NCBI GenBank assembly: GCA_963829955.1
Contig: CAWHKS010000022.1
Coordinates: 1-64,000, forward strand
Direction: 5' to 3'
Length of the DNA stretch: 64,000 bases
Source: DASTFY01 sp963829955
Lineage (GTDB): Bacteria > Actinomycetota > Acidimicrobiia > Acidimicrobiales > Ilumatobacteraceae
This document shows, piece after piece, positions 57,655 through 64,000 of the stretch. The position numbers were made by a program, and so were the translations under genes. The notes under the pieces are model-generated. The model saw nothing but the letters and a program-made list of their open reading frames with translations, ran no database searches and was not told the origin of the DNA. Each line of letters opens with the position of its first letter. Position 1 is the first letter of the stretch.

Positions 57655-60600
57655 TGCCGAAGCGGACCGACCTCGAGTCGATCCTCATCATCGGTTCCGG
57701 TCCCATCGTGATCGGCCAGGCGTGCGAGTTCGACTACTCGGGCACACAGGCCTGCCGGGTCCTCGGGCAGGAGGGCTATCGCGTCGTCCTCGCCAACTCG
57801 AATCCGGCCACGATCATGACGGATCCGGACTTCGCGGACCGGACATACCTCGAGCCACTGACGCCCGAGGTGCTGGAGCGCATCATCGAGCGGGAGCGGC
57901 CCGATGCCGTCCTCCCGACGCTCGGCGGGCAGACCGGACTCAACCTCGCCATGGCCCTGTTCGAGCGGGGTGTCGTCGGCGTGCCCGGCTGCCCGGAGCT
58001 CATCGGTGCCAACGCCGACGCGATCGCCACCGCTGAGGACCGCGAGCGGTTCAAGGTGGCGATGGTGGAGATCGGCCTGGAGGTCCCGGCCAGCGGCATC
58101 GCCCACACGGTCGAAGAGGCGCGGGCCGTAGCGGAGGCCGTCGGCCTCCCGGTCATCGTGCGCCCCGCGTACATCCTGGGCGGGCGGGGCACGGGCATCG
58201 CGGACACTGCCCAGCAACTCGAGCGCATCGCCGCCGAGGGCTTGGCCGCGAGCCCCATCACGGAGATCCTCATCGAGGCGTCGATCGCCGGTTGGAAGGA
58301 GTTCGAGCTCGAGGTGATGCGGGACCGCGCCGACAACTGCGTGGTGGTCTGCTCGATCGAGAACCTCGATCCGATGGGTGTCCACACCGGTGACTCCATC
58401 ACGGTCGCCCCTGCCCAGACCCTCTCGGACGTCGAGTACCAGCGCATGCGGGACGCCGCCTTCGCCTGCATTCGCCGGGTCGGCGTCGAGACAGGCGGCT
58501 CGAACGTCCAGTTCGCGCTGGACCCCACCGACGGCCGCCAGGTCATCATCGAGATGAACCCCCGGGTGTCGCGGTCCTCCGCCCTGGCCTCCAAGGCGAC
58601 GGGTTTCCCCATCGCCAAGATCGCGGCGCGCCTGGCCGTCGGCTACACGCTCGACGAGATCCCGAACGACATCACCCGGAAGACGCCGGCCAGCTTCGAA
58701 CCGAGCATCGACTACGTCGTCACGAAGGTGCCCCGCTGGGCGTTCGAGAAGCTGCCCGGGACGAGCGGCCTCCTCGGCACGCAGATGCAGAGCGTCGGCG
58801 AAGCCATGGCCATCGGGCGGACGTTCCCGGAGAGCCTGCAGAAAGCCTTGCGCTCGCTGGAGAACGGGCGGTCCGGCCTCAACGCTGACGCGGCCGAATC
58901 CGCCTACCGCTCGATGACCGACGACGAGGTGCGGGAGGCCGCGGCCACGGCCACGCCCGAGCGCATCTTCCACCTGGCCGAGGCCCTGCGCCGCGGCGTG
59001 ACGATCGAGGACCTGGCCGCGGCGACGCGCATCGACGCCTGGTTCCTCGACCAGATGAGCCTCATCGTCGAGGAGCGGGAGGTGCTGGCCGCGATCGACG
59101 GGCCCGGCGCGCTGACGCGGAGGGGTTGGCGGCGGGCCAAGCAGCTCGGCTTCTCCGACGCCCAGCTCGCCCACCTCTGGGGCATCTTCGAAGCCGAGGT
59201 GCGCGCCCGGCGGGAGGCGGCCGGGGTCCGGCCGGTCTACAAGACGGTCGACACCTGCGCGGCCGAGTTCGAGGCCAGCACGCCGTACCACTACTCCACC
59301 TATGAGGACGAGACCGAGGTGCGTTCGTCGACGAAGCCCAAGGTGGTGATCCTCGGATCGGGCCCCAACCGGATCGGGCAGGGCATCGAGTTCGACTACT
59401 GCTGCGTCCACGCCTCGCTCGCCCTGCGGGAGGCGGGGTTCGAGACCGTGATGATCAACTGCAACCCCGAGACCGTGTCCACCGACTACGACACGTCGGA
59501 CCGCCTCTACTTCGAGCCACTGACCGAGGAGGACGTGCTGAACGTCCTCGCCGCGGAGACCGAGGCCTCGGGCGGCGTCGCCCCCTCGGTGCTGGTGGCG
59601 CTGGGAGGCCAGACCCCGCTCAAGCTGGCCGGCCGCCTGTCCGGGGAGCTGATCGCCGGTACCAGCCCGGATGCCATCGACCGGGCCGAGGACCGTGAGC
59701 GCTGGAACGAGGTCTGCAGCCGCCTCGGCATCCCGCAGCCACCGGGCGGCGTGGCCTCCTCGCTGGAGGAGGCGCTGGCCATCACCGACCGGGTGGGCTA
59801 CCCCGTCCTCGTCCGGCCCAGCTACGTGCTGGGCGGCCGGGCCATGCAGATCTGCTACGACGCCGGCCACCTCAAGGACGCGATGGCCGGGCTGTTCGGG
59901 TTCGGGCTGTTCGGCTTCGGTGACGCGACCACGGAGGGCGGGGGGAGCCTGGACCGCGAGGGAGGGTTGTCGGCGGAGCGCCCGGTCCTCGTCGACCGCT
60001 TCCTCGAGGACGCGGTCGAGGTCGACGTCGACGCCGTCCGCGACGCGACCGGCGAGGTGCTCATCGGTGGGGTCATGGAGCACGTCGAGGAAGCCGGCGT
60101 GCACAGCGGCGACTCCGCCTGCGTCATTCCGCCCCCCACGCTCCAGCCGTGGCTGGTCGACGTGATCGAGGCCTACACCCGCGCCATCGCCGCCGCCCTC
60201 GACGTGCGGGGGCTGCTCAACGTCCAGTACGCGGTGCGGGGCCGAGAGGTGTTCGCCATCGAGGCGAACCCCCGGGCCAGCCGCACGGTGCCCTTCGTGG
60301 CCAAGGCGACCGGGGTCCCACTGGCCAAGGTCGCGGCGCGGGTCATGCTGGGCGCCACGCTGGCCGGGCTGCGGGACGAGGGGCTGCTGCTGCCACCGGT
60401 CACGAACGGCCACGTCTCCGTGAAGGAGGCCGTGCTCCCGTTCAACCGGTTCCCGGAGGTGGACACCGCGCTGGGGCCGGAGATGCGCTCGACCGGTGAG
60501 GTCATGGGCATCGACACCACCTTCGGCCGGGCGTTCTTCAAGGCGGAGACGGCCGCCGGCACGGAGCTGCCGCGGGGCGGCATGGTGTTCCTCTCCCTCG

Positions 60601-60980
60601 CCGACCGCGACAAGCCGGCCGGTCTGGTGGTGGCGCAGCGGCTCCGCGCCCTCGGGCTGGGGGTGGCGGCCACGCGGGGGACGGCCGACTTCCTGGCTCG
60701 CTTCGGCCTCCCCGTCGACCAGGTGGTGGACAAGGTGTCCGACGGCGCCGGGCGGACCGCCGTCGACCTCATGGCTGAAGGGGAGATCAGCTTCGTCATC
60801 AACACCCCGCGGGGCAGCGGGCCCCGAGCCGACGGTCGTTCGATTCGCCGCGCCGCCACGGTCCACCGAGTCAGCACGGTCACCACCGTCGAGGCCGCGC
60901 TGGCCGCCGCGCAGGGCCTGCACGAGCTGGGCCCGGACGACCCGACCGTGCGCTCCCTCCAGGAGCACCACGCCCGGTGA
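57654..60980 (+). CDS. carB: Carbamoyl-phosphate synthase large subunit
   Basis: 1108 residues with two homologous ATP-grasp halves (IIGSGPIVIGQACEFDYSGTQ and ILGSGPNRIGQGIEFDYCC starts), an oligomerisation domain and a C-terminal allosteric domain (FLSLADRDKPAGLVVAQRLRALGLGV). It makes carbamoyl phosphate for both pyrimidine and arginine synthesis. In the second half, after residue 745, about 20 extra residues rich in Gly and Phe (GLFGFGLFGFGDATTEGGG) interrupt a normally compact loop before PVLVDRFLEDAVEVDVD. It overlaps pyrD (GTGA). Confidence 0.96.
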   Translation: MPKRTDLESILIIGSGPIVIGQACEFDYSGTQACRVLGQEGYRVVLANSNPATIMTDPDFADRTYLEPLTPEVLERIIERERPDAVLPTLGGQTGLNLAMALFERGVVGVPGCPELIGANADAIATAEDRERFKVAMVEIGLEVPASGIAHTVEEARAVAEAVGLPVIVRPAYILGGRGTGIADTAQQLERIAAEGLAASPITEILIEASIAGWKEFELEVMRDRADNCVVVCSIENLDPMGVHTGDSITVAPAQTLSDVEYQRMRDAAFACIRRVGVETGGSNVQFALDPTDGRQVIIEMNPRVSRSSALASKATGFPIAKIAARLAVGYTLDEIPNDITRKTPASFEPSIDYVVTKVPRWAFEKLPGTSGLLGTQMQSVGEAMAIGRTFPESLQKALRSLENGRSGLNADAAESAYRSMTDDEVREAAATATPERIFHLAEALRRGVTIEDLAAATRIDAWFLDQMSLIVEEREVLAAIDGPGALTRRGWRRAKQLGFSDAQLAHLWGIFEAEVRARREAAGVRPVYKTVDTCAAEFEASTPYHYSTYEDETEVRSSTKPKVVILGSGPNRIGQGIEFDYCCVHASLALREAGFETVMINCNPETVSTDYDTSDRLYFEPLTEEDVLNVLAAETEASGGVAPSVLVALGGQTPLKLAGRLSGELIAGTSPDAIDRAEDRERWNEVCSRLGIPQPPGGVASSLEEALAITDRVGYPVLVRPSYVLGGRAMQICYDAGHLKDAMAGLFGFGLFGFGDATTEGGGSLDREGGLSAERPVLVDRFLEDAVEVDVDAVRDATGEVLIGGVMEHVEEAGVHSGDSACVIPPPTLQPWLVDVIEAYTRAIAAALDVRGLLNVQYAVRGREVFAIEANPRASRTVPFVAKATGVPLAKVAARVMLGATLAGLRDEGLLLPPVTNGHVSVKEAVLPFNRFPEVDTALGPEMRSTGEVMGIDTTFGRAFFKAETAAGTELPRGGMVFLSLADRDKPAGLVVAQRLRALGLGVAATRGTADFLARFGLPVDQVVDKVSDGAGRTAVDLMAEGEISFVINTPRGSGPRADGRSIRRAATVHRVSTVTTVEAALAAAQGLHELGPDDPTVRSLQEHHAR

Positions 60981-61963
60981 TCCGCCGCCGGAGCGGTGGC
61001 CGCGCTCGGCCCGGCCGTTCGCCCGATACGGCCCAGCCACCCGACATGACCGTGCGCATCGGCTCGGTCAGCCTGCCGAACCCGGTGATGACGGCGTCGG
61101 GCACCGCCGGCCACGGGGCCGAGCTCGCGCCCTACGTGGACCTCGGCGCGCTCGGGGCCGTCGTGGTGAAGTCCCTGGCTGCGTTCGCGTGGGCTGGCAA
61201 CCAGGCACCCCGGCTGCATCCGACGCCGGCGGGGATGCTCAACGCCGTCGGCCTCCAGGGGCCGGGGGTGGCGGCCTGGCTGCGGGACGACCTGCCGGGC
61301 CTGTTGGGGGTCGGCGCGCGGGTGGTGGCCAGCATCTGGGGGCGGACGGTCGAGGAGTACCGCGCCGCGGCCGACCTCCTGGCACGCGCCCCGGCCGAGG
61401 TGGTCGCCGTCGAGGTCAACCTCTCCTGCCCCAACCTGGAGGACCGCCGGCACATGTTCTCCCATTCGGCGACGGCCACCCGGGAGGCGATGGAGGCGAC
61501 CGTCGGGTGCGGGCGTCCCCGCTGGGCCAAGCTCGGCGCCACGACCCACGAGCTGCCCGACATCGCACTGGCCGCCCGCGACGGGGGAGCGGAGGCGGTG
61601 ACGCTGATCAACACCCTGCTCGGCTTGGTGCTCGACCCTCGCACGGGCCGCGCCGTGCTGGGCAACGGCGCGGGCGGGCTGTCCGGGCCCGCCATCCACC
61701 CTGTGGCCGTGCGCGCGGTGTTCGACGTGGCGGCCGCAGCGCCGGACCTACCCATCGTCGGTGTCGGTGGCGTCGCCACCGGTGAGCACGCCGCCGAGCT
61801 GCTGCTGGCCGGCGCCCATGCAGTGCAGGTGGGCACCGCCACCTTCGCCGACCCGCGCGCGCCGGCCCGGGTGATGGCTGAGCTCGAGGCGTGGGCGGCC
61901 GACCGGGGCTTGTCCTCGGTCGCCGAGGCCGTCGGCGCCGCGAACCGGGGAGGTCTGCCGTGA
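60977..61963 (+). CDS. pyrD: Dihydroorotate dehydrogenase, class 1 type
   Basis: 328 residues. FMN-binding TIM barrel with PVMTASGTAG, NAVGLQGPG, VEVNLSCPNLED (catalytic Cys, as in class 1 enzymes; class 2 has Ser), PRWAKLG, TLINTLLG and PIVGVGGVATGEHAAELLLAGAHAVQVGTA. The sequence looks like type 1B, which normally partners the electron-transfer subunit PyrK, but no pyrK lies between carB and pyrD or elsewhere in the cluster. The first 24 residues are an Arg-rich extension, so an internal ATG (MTVRIGSVSL) is possible. Confidence 0.92.
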   Translation: MIRRRSGGRARPGRSPDTAQPPDMTVRIGSVSLPNPVMTASGTAGHGAELAPYVDLGALGAVVVKSLAAFAWAGNQAPRLHPTPAGMLNAVGLQGPGVAAWLRDDLPGLLGVGARVVASIWGRTVEEYRAAADLLARAPAEVVAVEVNLSCPNLEDRRHMFSHSATATREAMEATVGCGRPRWAKLGATTHELPDIALAARDGGAEAVTLINTLLGLVLDPRTGRAVLGNGAGGLSGPAIHPVAVRAVFDVAAAAPDLPIVGVGGVATGEHAAELLLAGAHAVQVGTATFADPRAPARVMAELEAWAADRGLSSVAEAVGAANRGGLP

Positions 61964-62676
61964 CGTCACCCCACCCGTCCCGAACCCACCTCGCTCTCGC
62001 GCTGGACGTGGACTCGCTCGACGAGGCGCTGGACCTGGTGCGTCAGCTCTCCCCGTGGTTCGGGGTCGTGAAGGTCGGGCTGCAGCTGTTCACCGCCGCC
62101 GGCCCCGTCGCGCTCACCGCTCCGCGGACGCTGGGTGTCGATGCCGAACTCGAGGTCTTCGCCGACCTCAAGCTCCACGACATCCCGAACACAGTCGGCG
62201 GCGCGGCCCGCGTGATCGGCCGGTCGGGTGCCCGGTACCTGACCACCCACACCGCCGGCGGCGAGGTGATGGTGGCGGCCGCGGTGGAGGGGTTCGAGCG
62301 GGGCGCCACCGAGGCCGGACACGCGGCTCCGATCACGCTCGGGGTGACGGTGCTGACGAGCGACGGCGTCGCCGGCCCGGAGTTGTTCGACCAGCGGGTG
62401 GCCGTGGCCCGGGCCGTGCGCTGCCCCGGCCTGGTCTGCTCGCCGCTGGACGTCGCCCGGGCCCGCGCCTCGTACCCCGGCGCGGTGACCGTCTGCCCAG
62501 GCGTCCGGCCCGCCGGTGCCTCGGCCGACGACCAGGCCCGCATCGCGACACCGGGTGCCACGGCGGCGGCCGGCGCCGACATCCTGGTCGTTGGCCGCGC
62601 CGTCACGGCCGCTGCGGACCCGCGGCGGGCGGCCGCCGCCGTGGCCGACGAGGTCGCGGAGGCCATCGGAGCCTGA
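61960..62676 (+). CDS. pyrF: Orotidine 5'-phosphate decarboxylase
   Basis: 238 residues. The catalytic DxKxxD is in VFADLKLHDIPNT; LALALDVDSLDEALDLV and PGVRPAGASADDQARIATPGAAA-type phosphate-binding segments follow. It decarboxylates OMP to UMP. It is the last pyr gene; GTG 61960 overlaps the pyrD stop. The 67 bases to mihF contain a new promoter. Confidence 0.95.
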   Translation: MTSPHPSRTHLALALDVDSLDEALDLVRQLSPWFGVVKVGLQLFTAAGPVALTAPRTLGVDAELEVFADLKLHDIPNTVGGAARVIGRSGARYLTTHTAGGEVMVAAAVEGFERGATEAGHAAPITLGVTVLTSDGVAGPELFDQRVAVARAVRCPGLVCSPLDVARARASYPGAVTVCPGVRPAGASADDQARIATPGATAAAGADILVVGRAVTAAADPRRAAAAVADEVAEAIGA

Positions 62677-62730
62677 GCGGGTCCGTCGACGTGCAGGTCA
62701 GCATGCCCAAGGGCCGCTGGAAGGGCGCGC

Positions 62731-62736
62731 TAGGGT
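62731..62736 (+). promoter_or_regulatory. -10 element of mihF
   Basis: TAGGGT, seven bases, ATG at 62744: leaderless. Confidence 0.55.
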
Positions 62737-62743
62737 GCTCCGC

Positions 62744-63058
62744 ATGGCTACGCCCCCGACCCTCAGCCCCGAACAGCGCGAAGCCGCGCTGCAGAAGGCG
62801 GCCGAGGCCCGTAAGGCCTTCGCCGTGACCAAGGAGAAGCTCAAGATGGGCTCGCTGACCTTGGGCGAGGCCCTCGACCGGGCCGACTCGGAGGACGCCA
62901 TCGGCCGGCTCAAGGTGGTCACCTTCCTGGAGTCCCTCCCCGGCGTGGGCAAGGTCAAGGCCCGCCGCCTGATGGAGGAGATCGGCATCGCCGAGAACCG
63001 CCGGGTCAAGGGCCTCGGCGATCAGCAGCGCCAGGCCTTGCGTCAGCAGCTTGGCTGA
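62744..63058 (+). CDS. mihF: Actinobacterial integration host factor (mIHF)
   Basis: 104 residues, helical. KTFAVTKEKLK-like KAFAVTKEKLKMGSLTLGEALDRAD, and the helix-two-turn-helix FLESLPGVGKVKARRLMEEIGIAENRRVKGLG identify the actinobacterial nucleoid protein that bends DNA. It is unrelated to E. coli IHF. It overlaps gmk by 8 bases in the conserved mihF-gmk-rpoZ order, one of the best taxonomic markers in the window. Confidence 0.94.
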   Translation: MATPPTLSPEQREAALQKAAEARKAFAVTKEKLKMGSLTLGEALDRADSEDAIGRLKVVTFLESLPGVGKVKARRLMEEIGIAENRRVKGLGDQQRQALRQQLG

Positions 63059-63671
63059 GCCGCAGCCGACGCCTGCCCCCACATCGAGCGGGAGCTCTCC
63101 CCTCGTCATCGTCGTGTCCGGCCCCGGAGGGGTCGGCAAGAGCACCATCGTCGACGCGCTGGTCGACCGGGACGCCCGCCTCTGGCTGAGCCGATCGTGG
63201 ACGACGCGAGCCCGCCGCGAAGGCGAGGCGGGATCGGCCTACGTGTTCGTCGACCGTGCCGCGTTCGAGGAGCGGATCCAGGCCGGCGGCTTCGTCGAGT
63301 GGACCGAGTTCCTGGGCAACTACTACGGCACCCCGACCCCGGAGGTACCCCTCGGGCGGGACCTGGTGCTGGAGATCGAGGTCGACGGGGCCAGGCAGAT
63401 CAAGTCGCTCCAGCCCGACGCCGTCCTGATCTTCTTGCTCCCGCCCACCCGGGACGAGCAGCAGCGGCGCCTGGTGGGTCGGGGCGACCCCCACGCCAAG
63501 GTGGCGCAGCGGCTGCAGAAGGCCGAGGACGAGGAGCCCGTCGGGATGGCCCTGGCCGATTACGTCGTCGTCAACGGCGATCTCGAGCAGACGATCAAGG
63601 AGATGCTGGACATCATCGAGGCTCGTCGTACCGACCCCGGCCGTTCGGAACTCGGGCGCAGCGAGCCCTGA
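63051..63671 (+). CDS. gmk: Guanylate kinase
   Basis: 206 residues. P-loop GPGGVGKST, GMP-binding SRSWTTRARREGEAGSAYVFVD and EWTEFLGNYYGTP, lid RLVGRGDPHAKVAQRLQKAEDE. It phosphorylates GMP to GDP. The usual GKS/T lysine and the arginines are present. Note SWTTR in place of the common SxTTRxPR. The TTG at 63051 is the longest start; the first 16 residues are Pro/Ser-rich and a later start is possible. Confidence 0.93.
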   Translation: MAEPQPTPAPTSSGSSPLVIVVSGPGGVGKSTIVDALVDRDARLWLSRSWTTRARREGEAGSAYVFVDRAAFEERIQAGGFVEWTEFLGNYYGTPTPEVPLGRDLVLEIEVDGARQIKSLQPDAVLIFLLPPTRDEQQRRLVGRGDPHAKVAQRLQKAEDEEPVGMALADYVVVNGDLEQTIKEMLDIIEARRTDPGRSELGRSEP

Positions 63672-63701
63672 GGTGATCCGCCGGTCAGGGGTACCGGCAG
63701 G

Positions 63702-63707
63702 TAAGCT
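63702..63707 (+). promoter_or_regulatory. -10 element before rpoZ
   Basis: TAAGCT, with a short leader and GGAGG (63726-63730) four bases before ATG 63735. Confidence 0.4.
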
Positions 63708-63734
63708 TGTCCGGCTCTCACTGCCGGAGGATGG

Positions 63735-64000
63735 ATGGCGCGCACCCACGACACGATGATGAACCCTGCCATCGAGGAGCTCCTCGGACGGGTCGACTCC
63801 AAGTTCGCCCTGGTGACCCTGGCTTCGCGCCGGGCCCGGCAGATCAACTCCTACTTCGGGCAGCTGGGCGAAGGCCTGGGCGCCGTCGTGCCTCCGCAGG
63901 TGACCTCGGTGTCCCGCAAGCCGCTCTCGATCGGCTTCGAGGAGATCGCCGCCGACAAGATCGTCCCCGTCGAGCTCCCCGAGGAGCTCGAGGACGGCGC
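63735..64000 (+). CDS. rpoZ: RNA polymerase omega subunit, partial (runs off window end)
   Basis: The first 88 residues are visible: NPAIEELLGRVDSKFALVTLASRRARQINSYFGQLGEG is the omega signature that wraps the beta-prime C-terminus. The window ends in the acidic tail ELPEELEDG, so only a few residues may be missing. ATG 63735 is chosen over ATG 63731 (different frame) because it gives the family sequence. It follows gmk as in most actinobacteria. Confidence 0.94.
   Translation, partial: MARTHDTMMNPAIEELLGRVDSKFALVTLASRRARQINSYFGQLGEGLGAVVPPQVTSVSRKPLSIGFEEIAADKIVPVELPEELEDG

Noticed and set aside
57297..61040. 1247-codon minus-strand frame opposite carB
   Set aside because: A high-GC shadow of carB: no domain motifs and Arg/Gly/Asp/Val-biased composition.

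Overview
The window is a high-GC, densely packed chromosomal segment from an actinobacterium. It has many GTG starts, long runs of ATGA/GTGA stop-start overlaps, an actinobacterial mIHF gene and a housekeeping gene order of actinobacterial type. An Acidimicrobiia-like lineage is my guess from the overall look; the sequence does not prove it. I see no tRNA, rRNA, IS element, prophage, CRISPR array or replication origin.

Region 1 (1-10722) is a catabolic and uptake block. On the minus strand lie a cyclase-family hydrolase, a cupin and two SDR oxidoreductases, all overlapping. Divergently on the plus strand lie a Tat-type lipoprotein solute receptor, a cytochrome P450, two LivG/LivF ATPases, LivH and LivM permeases, a thiolase and a hydroxyquinol-1,2-dioxygenase-like enzyme. 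Together they look like import and oxidative breakdown of an aromatic or cyclic acid of unknown identity.

Region 2 (10723-20602) is a patchwork of small, mostly single genes: small membrane and hypothetical proteins, a DksA/TraR zinc-finger protein, a TauD-type dioxygenase divergent from a GNAT, an ABM monooxygenase, a threonine/serine dehydratase, a membrane alpha/beta-hydrolase, and a two-gene ECF41 sigma-factor/oxidoreductase module preceded by an exact ECF41-type promoter.

Region 3 (20663-47418) is core housekeeping: ruvCAB, queA-tgt, yajC-secD-secF, apt-relA, hisS-aspS, rarA, alaS-ruvX-mltG-aroE. Accessory genes sit among them (dienelactone hydrolase, DUF5990-like, VOC, HxlR regulator with hydrolase, Ku, a secreted S8 protease). 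hisS carries a one-base frameshift in this sequence.

Region 4 (47460-64000) holds a prepilin peptidase, aroC-aroK-aroB-aroQ-pepP-efp-nusB, then the complete pyrimidine cluster pyrR-pyrB-pyrC-carA-carB-pyrD-pyrF, then mihF-gmk-rpoZ (rpoZ cut by the window end).

The most interesting regulatory signals are three. The pyr leader has a PyrR-binding hairpin overlapping the pyrR ribosome binding site, followed by an intrinsic terminator lying inside the first codons of pyrR. A pair of ARG-box-like palindromes flanks a -10 element in front of carA, so carAB appears to have its own arginine-responsive promoter inside the pyr cluster. Across the window a TANNNT -10 element sits 6-9 bases before many start codons, indicating widespread leaderless transcripts.
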